NCBI GenBank assembly: GCA_963790325.1 | Contig: CAWBNY010000003.1 | Location: 1 to 64,000 of the forward strand | DNA from: JAXDMK01 sp963790325 | GTDB lineage: Bacteria > Actinomycetota > Acidimicrobiia > Acidimicrobiales > AC-14 | Length of the DNA stretch: 64,000 bases | Reading direction: 5' to 3' | Shown: one piece after another, positions 15,843 through 23,861 of the stretch | How positions within the stretch are numbered: position 1 is the stretch's first letter | How the letters are laid out: the number at the start of each line of letters is the position of its first letter | Made by a program: the position numbers and the translations under genes | The notes under the pieces: model-generated | Told to the model about the DNA's origin: nothing | Seen by the model: only the letters and a program-made list of their open reading frames with translations | Databases searched by the model: none

Positions 15843-17021
15843 TCAGATGCAGTAGCAGGCCAGGGGTCCGAAGCCGTTGAAGCCGACCGTCGAGTAGCAG
15901 GTGGTGTAGGCGCCGGCGGCCAGGATGTCGACGGTGTCGCCGGCGGAGAGGTCGAGGGGCATGCGGTAGTCGGCCTGCTCGTAGAGGATGTCGACGCTGT
16001 CGCACGTCGGCCCGGCGATGATCACCGGCCCCGTCGCCCCCCCGTCCCGGGACGTGAGCATGTGGTACTTGATCGCCTCGTCCATGGCCTCGGCCAGGCC
16101 TCCGAAGATGCCGACGTCGAGGAACACCCAGCGCTTCTCGTCGCCCTCGCACTTCCACGAGACCAGGACGACCTCCGACCGGATCACCCCCGCGTCACCG
16201 GTGAGGTATCGGCCCGGCTCCACGATCATCTCCGGCAGGTTGTCGCCGAAGTGGTACGCCATCGCCTTCATGATGGCGTCGGCATAGGCCTCGATGGGGG
16301 GGACGTGGCCCCGGTAGTGGGCCGGGAACCCGCCCCCCAGGTTCACCATCCGCAGCTCGACCCCCGCCGACGCCAGCTCGGAGAAGAGGCGACCGGTGAG
16401 GGCGATGGCCTCGTCCCACTGGCGGGGGTGGCGCTGCTGCGACCCGACGTGGAAGGTGACGCCCGCCGGCACCAGCCCCAGCCGCCCGGAAAGGCCGAGG
16501 AGCCCGGCGGCCATCTCGATCTCGCAGCCGAACTTGCGGGACAGGGGCCACTCGGCGCCCTCGTTCGATGTCAGGATGCGGCAGACGACGTCGGAGCCGG
16601 GGGCGTGCTCGGCGATCTTCTCCAGCTCGCCGATGCTGTCGAAGGCGAACAGGCGCACGCCGCGCTGGTAGGCGTAGGCGATGTCGCGGGCCTTCTTGAT
16701 GGTGCTGCCGTAGGACAGGGCGGACCCGTCGATCCCGGCCCCCAGGCACAGGTCGATCTCCGACGGGCTGGCCACGTCGAAGCTGGAACCCATCCCGGCC
16801 AGGAGGTGGACGATCTCGGGGGCGGGATTGGCCTTGATGGCGTAGTACACCTTCGCCCGGGGCAGGGCCTGGGTGAGGTGGCGGTACTGGTCGGCGACCA
16901 CGTCGAGGTCGAGCACCAGGCACGGGGTGGCCGGCCGCACGTCGTCGAGGAACCGGGCGATCTTGGGGTTCAGCGCCCCGAGATCGGCGACGTCGGCGGC
17001 CGGGCGTCCGGTCAGGGTCAC
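15843..17021 (-). CDS. Ornithine/lysine decarboxylase, PLP fold type III
   Basis: 392 residues from GTG 17021 with AAGGGAG five bases upstream. It removes CO2 from ornithine (or lysine) to give putrescine (or cadaverine). The PLP lysine is in VYYAIKANPAPEIVH, the phosphate-binding Gly-rich loop is LGGGFPAHY, EPGRYLTGDAG contacts PLP, and the substrate Cys-Asp pair is in GPTCDSVDILYEQ. The CDSVD form favours ornithine decarboxylase over diaminopimelate decarboxylase. It stands alone, convergent with the glycosyltransferase. Not part of the siderophore locus by position. Confidence 0.87.
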   Translation of the reverse strand: MTLTGRPAADVADLGALNPKIARFLDDVRPATPCLVLDLDVVADQYRHLTQALPRAKVYYAIKANPAPEIVHLLAGMGSSFDVASPSEIDLCLGAGIDGSALSYGSTIKKARDIAYAYQRGVRLFAFDSIGELEKIAEHAPGSDVVCRILTSNEGAEWPLSRKFGCEIEMAAGLLGLSGRLGLVPAGVTFHVGSQQRHPRQWDEAIALTGRLFSELASAGVELRMVNLGGGFPAHYRGHVPPIEAYADAIMKAMAYHFGDNLPEMIVEPGRYLTGDAGVIRSEVVLVSWKCEGDEKRWVFLDVGIFGGLAEAMDEAIKYHMLTSRDGGATGPVIIAGPTCDSVDILYEQADYRMPLDLSAGDTVDILAAGAYTTCYSTVGFNGFGPLACYCI

Positions 17022-17129
17022 GGCGACTCCCTTCGCAAGCGGCCGAGGTTACAAGCCCTCCGTCCGGAGGTCGACGATTCTCACCCTAGGGTCGGGACCC
17101 GTGCCCGAAGCGTCACTTCTGTCGCTGCT

Positions 17130-17297
17130 GTGCTGAGCAACGCCGGCCGGCGGGTGGGGGCCACCGGCCTGGCCGACCGGTTCCTGGACTTGATGGTCCG
17201 CCGCGGCCACGGCTTCGACCGGGCCCCCGAACACACCCCCCTGTCCCGGCCACTGGGCTTCTTCTGGCTGGCCCGGGTCCGGAGAAGGGCGTCTTGA
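17130..17297 (+). CDS. Possible small protein
   Basis: 55 codons from GTG 17130 ending just where the next gene may start. No known domain; the sequence is Arg-rich with a hydrophobic end (RPLGFFWLARV). Nearly every codon ends in G or C, as in the confirmed genes here, and no other gene occupies this stretch, which is the only support. It may be a leader peptide, a real small protein or chance. Confidence 0.3.
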   Translation: MLSNAGRRVGATGLADRFLDLMVRRGHGFDRAPEHTPLSRPLGFFWLARVRRRAS

Positions 17298-17338
17298 ATC
17301 CGGCCGGAACCGGTCCCACGGCGTTACGCTCTGGCCCG

Positions 17339-17968
17339 GTGGAGGCCATCCTGCTCAAGACGGCGCTGCTCGTCCCGGGCGACGACATCGTCGAGGTGGC
17401 CAAGCAGGCGCTCGACGCGGCGGCGGTCGTCCCCCGGCCCGACGACGTGATGGTGATCTGCGAGACGCCCCTCGCCATCTGCCAGGGCCGCATCGTCCGC
17501 CTCGACGACATGCGCATCTCCCGGCCGGCCCGCATCCTCAACTGGTTCATGCACGTCGACTCGTCCATCGGCACCGTCTACGGCATGCAGGCGGCCATCG
17601 ACCTCGCCGGTTTCTGGCGCATCCTCCTCTCCCTCCTGGTCGCCGCCCCCATGCGGCTGGCCGGCCGGCGGGGCGACTTCTACCGCCTGGCCGGGCGCCA
17701 GGTGGCGTGGATGGACGACGTCACCGGCACCATGCCCCCCTACACCCAGGACATCATCCTCGGACCGGACGACCCCGAGGGCGTCTCCGTCGCCATGGCC
17801 CGGGCCCTGGGTTGCGGGGCGGCGGTGGTCGACGCCAACGACTACGGCAACTTCGAGATCATGGGGATGTCGCCCGGCATCGACACCGAGATGGTGGGCC
17901 AGGCCATGCGCCGCAACCCCCAGGGCAACGACGACGAGCAGACCCCGCTCGTGCTGGTCCGCCCGTGA
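17339..17968 (+). CDS. CofE-like (F420:gamma-glutamyl ligase-like) protein
   Basis: 209 residues from GTG 17339; a TTG at 17294 would add 15. The sequence follows the shortened F420-0:gamma-glutamyl-ligase-like family: DDVMVICETPLAICQGR at the start, PPYTQDIILGPDDPEGV in the middle, then AAVVDANDYGNFEIMG and NPQGNDDEQTPLVLVR at the end. True CofE adds glutamates to coenzyme F420; this shorter family lacks evidence for that substrate. A hydrophobic stretch (FWRILLSLLVAAPM) sits near residue 95. The stop overlaps the next start, so it is coupled to the exported protein downstream. Confidence 0.6.
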   Translation: MEAILLKTALLVPGDDIVEVAKQALDAAAVVPRPDDVMVICETPLAICQGRIVRLDDMRISRPARILNWFMHVDSSIGTVYGMQAAIDLAGFWRILLSLLVAAPMRLAGRRGDFYRLAGRQVAWMDDVTGTMPPYTQDIILGPDDPEGVSVAMARALGCGAAVVDANDYGNFEIMGMSPGIDTEMVGQAMRRNPQGNDDEQTPLVLVRP

Positions 17969-18426
17969 CGAGGGTCCCGTTGGCCCTGGCCGCGGCCGCC
18001 GGCGGGGCGGTCCTCGGCTTCCGGACGTTCACGTGGTGGCGGGGCGACAGCCGCATGGTCTGGTTGGCGGAGGTCCTCGACCAGGTCGACCGCCTCGACG
18101 GGACGATCACCGGGCTCATCGGCATCCAGAACCAGGGAAGGTCCCTGGGTGTGGTGCGCCGGGTGGAGGGTCACGTCGTCTCGGGGGCGACGGGCGCGGT
18201 GCTGGCCACCCTTCAGGGCAGCCGGCCGCCGGAGCGGGGGTGGTGGGTGTCCAACATCCTCCAGCCGGGACAGTCGTGTGTGGCCGAGATCGACATCCTG
18301 CTGGAGGTCGAACCCACCGAGCCGGTCGTGATCGAGCTGACCCTGCAGGAGATGGGGCGGCGGGTGTTCCAGTACCGCACGACCCGGGTGCACGTCCCGG
18401 TCCCGGCGCGGGTCGCGACCCCGTAG
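17965..18426 (+). CDS. Hypothetical protein with N-terminal hydrophobic segment
   Basis: 153 residues; GTG overlaps the upstream stop (GTGA). Residues 3-18 (RVPLALAAAAGGAVLGF) form a signal or membrane anchor. The rest alternates hydrophobic and polar residues (VVIELTLQEMGRRVFQYRTT), suggesting a small beta-sandwich outside the membrane. No family recognised. It is the second gene of a run of four same-strand genes (17339-19166). Confidence 0.6.
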   Translation: MTRVPLALAAAAGGAVLGFRTFTWWRGDSRMVWLAEVLDQVDRLDGTITGLIGIQNQGRSLGVVRRVEGHVVSGATGAVLATLQGSRPPERGWWVSNILQPGQSCVAEIDILLEVEPTEPVVIELTLQEMGRRVFQYRTTRVHVPVPARVATP

Positions 18427-18430
18427 GCCC

Positions 18431-18814
18431 GTGACTCCCCGGCTGCTGATCGCGGTGCTGGTGGTGGCGGGGGCGGCCGCCACTGCCGCGACGGCTGCGG
18501 TCGTCGCCCGGAACGAGGACAATCCGACACGAAAGGCGACGGTGGGCCGGGCGCCGGCGACCACCGTCCTGCGTGGGGCGACCACCGTCGCGACCACGAC
18601 CACGTTGGCTGTGGCGTCGGAGCCGGTGGAATCGTCGGCCTCCGCCGGCGGGTCGACCGCGGTCGAGGAGGAGCCGCCCGGCCTGGTGATCACCAACTCG
18701 GGCTCGGCCACGGCCGACGTCGGGGGCAACGTGGTGGCAGGCGGGACCCCGGTGACGGTCGTCACCGGGAGCGCGACCGCGGTCGGCAACGTGTCCTCGG
18801 TGCGGGGCCCCTGA
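18431..18814 (+). CDS. Small secreted Thr/Ala/Val-rich protein
   Basis: 127 residues from GTG 18431, four bases after the previous stop. An N-terminal signal sequence (LLIAVLVVAGAAATAATAAV) is followed by a low-complexity region rich in Thr, Ala, Val and Ser and lacking Cys. It resembles an exported or wall-associated linker protein. No catalytic motif seen. Operon with its neighbours is likely from the spacing. Confidence 0.55.
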   Translation: MTPRLLIAVLVVAGAAATAATAAVVARNEDNPTRKATVGRAPATTVLRGATTVATTTTLAVASEPVESSASAGGSTAVEEEPPGLVITNSGSATADVGGNVVAGGTPVTVVTGSATAVGNVSSVRGP

Positions 18815-18884
18815 CCATGCCCTGTCACTCGCCCCCGCGGGCCGAGAACCGCATGCCCTTCGTAGACCGCCTGGGCCACCACCC

Positions 18885-19166
18885 ATGACCAGGGCGGAGG
18901 TGTCGGTGACCGTGTCCGGCCCCGGCGTCTACCAGGTCGAGGTGCGCCAAGGCTCGACGTCGACCGAGCACCGGGTGACGGTGCCGGCGGCCATGCTCGA
19001 CGACCTCGGCCTCACCGGCATCGACGAGACCACCCTGGTCCAGGAGTCCTTCGCCTTCCTGTTGGAGCGGGAGCCGGCGTCGAGCATCCTCGGCCGCTTC
19101 GACCTCCCCGTCATCAGCCGCTACTTCCCCGAGTTCGAGGCGGAGATCCGCCACCGCCTGGGCTGA
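18885..19166 (+). CDS. Hypothetical protein, small, acidic C-terminus
   Basis: 93 residues, ATG 18885. The N-terminal half looks like short beta strands (EVSVTVSGPGVYQVEVRQGS); the C-terminal half is helical and contains FAFLLEREPASSILGRFDL and YFPEFEAEIRHRLG. The ILxRFxLxVIxxYFPE pattern is common in small uncharacterised actinobacterial proteins. No function can be assigned. It converges on the HD-GYP gene, four bases away. Confidence 0.65.
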   Translation: MTRAEVSVTVSGPGVYQVEVRQGSTSTEHRVTVPAAMLDDLGLTGIDETTLVQESFAFLLEREPASSILGRFDLPVISRYFPEFEAEIRHRLG

Positions 19167-19170
19167 CGGT

Positions 19171-20751
19171 TCAGTCGCCGGCCGGCGGTGTCGATCCCAC
19201 CAGGCCGTGCTGCATGGCCCGCATGGCGGCGCCGGCCCGGTTGGTGACGCCGAGCTTGGTGTAGATCCGCTCGACGTGGTTGCCCACGGTCTTGGGGCTG
19301 ATCCCCAGCCGGAGGGCGATCCCCTTGTTGGGCAGCCCCTGGGCCAGGAGTCCGAGCACGTCGCTCTCCCGGGCGGTGAGGCCGGCCGCGCCGCCCGCTC
19401 GGGACCGGCCGGCGGCGTGGCCGGCGGTGACCAGCACGGCGTCGGTGGCGGTCGGGTCCAACCGTCCCGCGTCCGCTTCCCGCCGCAGCTGGCGGGCGGC
19501 TTCGGCGTCGCTCAGGGGCCCCCGGTGGGGACGAGGCTCGATCATGGCCTGGTAGGCGTCGGCCGCGGCCAGCACCCGGGCCGGGGTGGAGAGCATGGTC
19601 CCCCCCACCGCCCGGTGGTAGCCGGACCCGTCCATGCGCTCGTGGTGGGTCGCGGCCAGCAGGCCGATCCGCCGCAGCGGCTCCGGCCGGTGGAAGATCC
19701 GCTCCACGTAGTACACGTGCATCCGCATGCGCTCCCGGTCGCGGCTGGTCAGCGGCCCGGCCTTGTCCCAGACCGTCGCCGGAACGCCGAACCGGCCGAC
19801 GTCGTGCACGAGGGCGGCCCGCCGGGCGAGCGTCCGCTCGGTCGGCGGCAGCTGCAGGAGGGCCGTGGCGCCCGCCACCAGCTCGGCCGTGCCCCGGCTG
19901 TGGCCGGCGAAATACGGGCAGCGCAGGTCGCAGAAGTCCCCGATCGCCTCGAGGACGGCATCCAGCCCGTCGTCGGTCAAGGGGGGGCGCTCGGTCGGCT
20001 CGGCGTCGAGGACGTGGTCGACCGTGTCGTCGTCGAGGCCCTCGAACAGCTCCTTCGGGTGCTGTCCGACGACGGCGGCGATGGCGGGGTCGAAGTGGGT
20101 GCCGCTCCTCGACTGCACCATGGTCACCGCCTCGTCGACCCCGGCCCTGCGATGGAACACCTCGCATGCCTCGGCCACATGGGAGATCCGGGCCGAGAGG
20201 GCGAGGGCGTCGCCCGCGATCTCGCTCGGCACGCCCTGGCCGTCCCAACGGGCGTAGGACTGCTCCACGCCGGCGCGCACCTCGGGGCTCAGCCGGAGGC
20301 GGTCGGCCAGCTCCCCGGCGGCCGAGCAGTGCGTGGCCATCTGCTCGACCACCCCCCGACCTCCGGTGGCCATGATCGCCGCCGCCTGCCGGGCCCGGTT
20401 CAACGGCGACGTGCCGGCGCCGGCCCGTCGCAGCATGAAGGCCAGCGCCGGCAGCCCGGCCAGGTCGACCTCCGCGACCCGGGCCCGGAACTCGATGTCG
20501 TCGCCGAAGAGCGTCGCCGCCTCGTTCCCGAAGACGGGGCACCCGACGTAGGTCAGGAGGCTCACGTCGTACAGGGTCTCCAGGGCCGTGGGGTCGAGGC
20601 CCAGGCGGCCGCCCAGGCGCATGCCGATCCGGGCGGCGCGGGCCATGTGCTCGGCCGGCTGCCCCATCCCGAGGTCGGTCGCCAGCGAGAGGGCGACCAG
20701 CACCTCGGTGAGCCGTACGCCGGCATCAGCCATGGGCGCAGGGGTGGCCAC
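19171..20751 (-). CDS. HD-GYP domain protein with C-terminal LuxR-type HTH
   Basis: 526 residues. HD-GYP domains hydrolyse cyclic di-GMP. The second domain carries the metal motifs HDVGRFGVP (about 315) and THHERMDGSGYH (about 370); the usual GYP is GYH here. An N-terminal copy is degenerate (LLTYVGCP in place of the HD, WDGQGVP in place of the GYP region). The C-terminus is a LuxR/GerE helix-turn-helix (LTARESDVLGLLAQG, then IALRLGISPKTVGNHV), so this is probably a transcription regulator sensing a nucleotide or other ligand. Monocistronic and convergent with the small gene to its left. Confidence 0.85.
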   Translation of the reverse strand: MATPAPMADAGVRLTEVLVALSLATDLGMGQPAEHMARAARIGMRLGGRLGLDPTALETLYDVSLLTYVGCPVFGNEAATLFGDDIEFRARVAEVDLAGLPALAFMLRRAGAGTSPLNRARQAAAIMATGGRGVVEQMATHCSAAGELADRLRLSPEVRAGVEQSYARWDGQGVPSEIAGDALALSARISHVAEACEVFHRRAGVDEAVTMVQSRSGTHFDPAIAAVVGQHPKELFEGLDDDTVDHVLDAEPTERPPLTDDGLDAVLEAIGDFCDLRCPYFAGHSRGTAELVAGATALLQLPPTERTLARRAALVHDVGRFGVPATVWDKAGPLTSRDRERMRMHVYYVERIFHRPEPLRRIGLLAATHHERMDGSGYHRAVGGTMLSTPARVLAAADAYQAMIEPRPHRGPLSDAEAARQLRREADAGRLDPTATDAVLVTAGHAAGRSRAGGAAGLTARESDVLGLLAQGLPNKGIALRLGISPKTVGNHVERIYTKLGVTNRAGAAMRAMQHGLVGSTPPAGD

Positions 20752-20847
20752 GGAGGGGGGGTGAACGCCTCATGACCGGGAGTCGTCGGATCGGTACGTT
20801 GGCACCAGGGGCTGACAGCACAGCTTCGCGAGCGTAGGAGACTTCAC

Positions 20848-21129
20848 ATGCGCAGGTACATGATCGAACGGACGGTGCCAGGTGTGGGCCAGATGGACGA
20901 CGAGGCCCTGGCCGCCATCGCCGGCAAGTCCAACAGCGTCCTGCGGGACCTCGGACCCGACGTGCAGTGGGTTCACAGCTACGTGACCGACGACAAGATC
21001 ACCTGCGTCTACCTGGCCGCCGACGAGGACATCATCCGGGAGCACGGCCGGTGCGGTGGCTTCCCCGTCGACTCCATCCACCAGGTCCGGGTCATCATCG
21101 ACCCGCTGACCGCAGAGGTGGCGGCGTGA
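20848..21129 (+). CDS. DUF4242 protein (SCO4226-like, nickel-binding family)
   Basis: 93 residues, ATG 20848 with TAGGAGA upstream. The sequence RRYMIERTVPGVGQMDDEAL followed by WVHSYVTDDKITCVYLA and DIIREHGRCGGFPVDSI is the DUF4242 pattern; a Streptomyces member binds nickel. It adopts a ferredoxin-like fold and is soluble. The stop overlaps the start of a DsrE-like gene (GTGA). The actual role is unknown. Confidence 0.82.
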   Translation: MRRYMIERTVPGVGQMDDEALAAIAGKSNSVLRDLGPDVQWVHSYVTDDKITCVYLAADEDIIREHGRCGGFPVDSIHQVRVIIDPLTAEVAA

Positions 21130-21485
21130 GTCGGGCCGCGGTCAGCCTCAGCACCGGGCTGGAGGACGCGGAGCGGGTCACCATCGCCTTCCTGGTGGCC
21201 GTCGGCGCGGCCGAGAGCGGTCGCAACTCGCTCATGTTCCTGACCAAGGAGGCCGTCCGGCTGGCGACCGAGGGCTTCGCATCCGGTATCGCGTGCGAGG
21301 GTTGCCCGTCGATCCCGGACCTCATGAAGCGCTTCGACGCCGCCGGCGGCGAGTTCCTCGTGTGCCCGATCTGCTTCAACGCCAGGCACCTCGACGACGG
21401 CACCCTGCTGTCGAACGCCAGCCTGGGCGGGACGGTCCAACTGTGGGAGTGGATCGGCGACGGCGCCACGACGTTCAGCTTCTGA
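21126..21485 (+). CDS. DsrE/DsrF-like protein
   Basis: 119 residues from GTG 21126, coupled to the DUF4242 gene. The fold is suggested by VSLSTGLEDAERVTIAFLVA, SLMFLTKEAVRLATEG and a paired-cysteine centre (GIACEGCPS and LVCPICFNARHL). DsrE-type proteins relay sulfur or bind small ligands; the cysteines could act in such relay. Two coupled genes of this kind suggest a small redox or metal-related unit. Assignment is from pattern only. Confidence 0.7.
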   Translation: MSRAAVSLSTGLEDAERVTIAFLVAVGAAESGRNSLMFLTKEAVRLATEGFASGIACEGCPSIPDLMKRFDAAGGEFLVCPICFNARHLDDGTLLSNASLGGTVQLWEWIGDGATTFSF

Positions 21486-21551
21486 CCATCCTCGGCGCAG
21501 CCGTGCCGGTAGGGTGCGCGTGACGGGTCAGCCTACGGGAGGAGCGGCCCC

Positions 21552-22412
21552 ATGCCGGAGCGTGACGGATACATCGAGGGCGTGCCCTGCTGGGTCGACA
21601 CCGCCCAGCCCGACCCGGAGGCGGCGGCGGAGTTCTACCGCGGCCTCTTCGGGTGGGAGCTCGAGCAGGTGATGCCCGAGGGGATGGGCAGCCGGTACTT
21701 CATGGGCCGCATCCGGGGCGGTGACGTGGCCGGGATCGGGTCGATCCCCGACGGAGCGCCACCGATGGCCCTGTGGAACACCTACGTGTGGGTCGACGAC
21801 GCCGATGCGACCGCGGCCAAGGCCGTCGCCGCCGGCGGCACCGTCCTGATGGGACCGTTCGACGTCATGGACGCGGGGCGGATGGCGGTGCTCGCCGATC
21901 CCGAGGGGGCGGTGATCTCCTTGTGGCAGCCGGGGCGCACCAAAGGGGCGCAGGTCGTCAACGAGCACGGCTCGATCATCTTCAACGGCCTCGCCACCCG
22001 TGACGTCGAGGGGGCCAAGGCGTTCTACGGGGCGGTGTTCGGCTGGGAGACGCTGGCCCTGTCCGCCGGCGGGATGTGGGCCCTGCCCGGCTACGGCGAC
22101 CACCTGGAGGAAGGCAGTCCCGGCCTCCGGGAGCAGATGGCGGGGATGGGGGCGCCCGAGGGTTTCATCGACGTCGTCGCCGCCCTCCAGCCGATCGCGC
22201 CCGACGACACCGACACCCCGCCCCACTGGAACGTGACCTTCGCGGTCGACGACGCCGACGCCGCCGCGGCCAAGGCGGCCGAGCTCGGGGGGGAAATCGT
22301 CGCCGGTCCCCGCGACGGCCCGTGGGTCCGCCTGGCGGTCATCAGGGACCCCCAGGGGGCGACGTTCGTCGCCAGCCAGTTCGTCATCGAGAACCGCGAC
22401 CTCGAGGCGTAG
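21552..22412 (+). CDS. VOC (glyoxalase/dioxygenase) superfamily protein, two domains
   Basis: 286 residues, ATG 21552 with GGAG upstream. It has two VOC modules: EGVPCWVDTAQPDPEAAAEF then YRGLFGWELEQ at the N-terminus, and VEGAKAFYGAVFGWETL from about residue 150. Proteins like this are common in actinobacteria as uncharacterised glyoxalase-like enzymes. The metal ligands are not conserved clearly enough to assign an activity. Free-standing gene, convergent with the glutamine-synthetase-like gene. Confidence 0.85.
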   Translation: MPERDGYIEGVPCWVDTAQPDPEAAAEFYRGLFGWELEQVMPEGMGSRYFMGRIRGGDVAGIGSIPDGAPPMALWNTYVWVDDADATAAKAVAAGGTVLMGPFDVMDAGRMAVLADPEGAVISLWQPGRTKGAQVVNEHGSIIFNGLATRDVEGAKAFYGAVFGWETLALSAGGMWALPGYGDHLEEGSPGLREQMAGMGAPEGFIDVVAALQPIAPDDTDTPPHWNVTFAVDDADAAAAKAAELGGEIVAGPRDGPWVRLAVIRDPQGATFVASQFVIENRDLEA

Positions 22413-22469
22413 CGGGCCACCTCGCACGAGGCGGCCGCCGCTGCCGGCAGCGTGGCCGACGAGACCGCG

Positions 22470-23861
22470 TCACATGCGTTCGAAGCCACGGCGGCGTTCC
22501 CAGTCGGTCACCGTGGCACCGAAGGCGTCGAGCTCGGATCGCGCGAATCCCACGAGATGGCTGACGACGTCGGCGCCGAAGGCGGCGTTCGTCATGGAGG
22601 AGACCGACCAGCGGGAGACGGCGTCCTCGAGCGTCGTCGGGAGGTCCGGGAGCTCCTGGGAGAAGGCGCTCCCGGTGGTCGCCGATCCGAGCTTCAGCTC
22701 GTGGTCGATCCCGTGGAGACCGGCGGCGATGATGCCGGCGAGGACGAGATAGGGGTTGGCGTCCGCGCCGGGCACGCGGTGCTCGAACCGGAGAGACGGT
22801 CCGGAGCCGACCACGCGTATCGGGCAGGTGCGGTTGTCCCGGCCCCAGGCGATCGTCGTGGGGGCGAAGGAGCCCGGCCGCAGGCGCTTGTAGGAGTTGA
22901 GCGTCGGAGCGAACAGGACCATGAGCTCGGGGAGGCAGGCGAGCTGGCCGGCGACGAAGTGCGCCATGAGATCGGACATCCCCCGACGGTCGCCGCCTCC
23001 TTGGCCGGCGAAGGCGGGGCTGTCGGTGGCGGCGGTGCGAAGGCTGAAGTGGACATGGCCGCTGTTGCCTTCCGCCTCGTCGAACTTCGCCATGAACGTG
23101 AGTGACAGGCCGTGCTGGGCCGCGATCGCCCTCGCCGCCGTCTTGTAGAGCACGTGGGCGTCGGCCGTGGTGAGGGCCGGGCCGTAGCGAAAGGTGATCT
23201 CGTACTGACCGGGCGCGCATTCGCCGCGAGCGGTCTCGAAGGGGTGGCCGAGCTGGTGCATCGCGGCCCGCAGGTCGGCCGCCAGCGGGTCGAGTCGCCC
23301 GAGTCCCCCGAGGGCGTAGTCGACGTTGAAGGCGGTGGCCGGCGTGAGGCCCCGGTAGCCGTGGTCCCACGCCTGCCGGTAGTCCTCGTGGAAGACGCGG
23401 AACTCGACCTCGGTGGCGGCCAGCGGGCACAGGCCCCGTGCGACAAGGCGGTCGATCTGGGTGCGCAGGATGGTGCGGGGCGAGACGGGGACGGCGGTGC
23501 CGTCCGACCATTCGGGGTCGCTGATCACCAGCGCCGTGCGTGGATCCCACGGCAGGCGACGAAGGGTCGTCATGTCGGGCCGGAGCACGAGGTCCCCGAA
23601 CCCGTCGTCCCATGGCGAGAAGGCGTATCCGCCGCGTGCGGTCATCTCGACGTCGCTGGCGAGCAGGTAGGTGCAGGCGGGGAAGCCGTCGCCCGTCACG
23701 TGTTCCAGGAAGTGGTCGACGGCCACGCGACTTCCCTGCAACCGACCGGTGAGGTCGGCCACGGCGACGATGACGTTGTCGACCTGGTTGGTGGCGCCGA
23801 GATCCCGCATGGCCTCGATCTCGAGGGCACCGACGGTGGCGTGGTCGAGCGCGTTACGCAT
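22470..23861 (-). CDS. Glutamine-synthetase-like ligase of the siderophore operon
   Basis: 463 residues, ATG 23861 overlapping the end of the NIS synthetase gene by 8 bases. It is a glutamine synthetase fold related to gamma-glutamylpolyamine synthetases rather than housekeeping GlnA: ATEVEFRVF and GECAPGQYEITF (metal/ATP site), FMAKFDEAEGNSGHVHFSLR, NSYKRLRPGSFAP and FEHRVPGADANPYLVLAGII. The ending VTDWERRRGFERM is typical of that group. The overlap places it in the siderophore biosynthesis operon, where it could join an amine or amino acid to a carboxylate using ATP. Its substrate is an inference; rhizobactin-type loci do not usually have such a gene. Confidence 0.85.
   Translation of the reverse strand: MRNALDHATVGALEIEAMRDLGATNQVDNVIVAVADLTGRLQGSRVAVDHFLEHVTGDGFPACTYLLASDVEMTARGGYAFSPWDDGFGDLVLRPDMTTLRRLPWDPRTALVISDPEWSDGTAVPVSPRTILRTQIDRLVARGLCPLAATEVEFRVFHEDYRQAWDHGYRGLTPATAFNVDYALGGLGRLDPLAADLRAAMHQLGHPFETARGECAPGQYEITFRYGPALTTADAHVLYKTAARAIAAQHGLSLTFMAKFDEAEGNSGHVHFSLRTAATDSPAFAGQGGGDRRGMSDLMAHFVAGQLACLPELMVLFAPTLNSYKRLRPGSFAPTTIAWGRDNRTCPIRVVGSGPSLRFEHRVPGADANPYLVLAGIIAAGLHGIDHELKLGSATTGSAFSQELPDLPTTLEDAVSRWSVSSMTNAAFGADVVSHLVGFARSELDAFGATVTDWERRRGFERM

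Noticed and set aside
15843..17021. Ornithine decarboxylase as part of the siderophore pathway
   Set aside because: It lies over 5 kb from the locus, has no iron box, and the locus has its own diaminopropane supply and fold-III decarboxylase.
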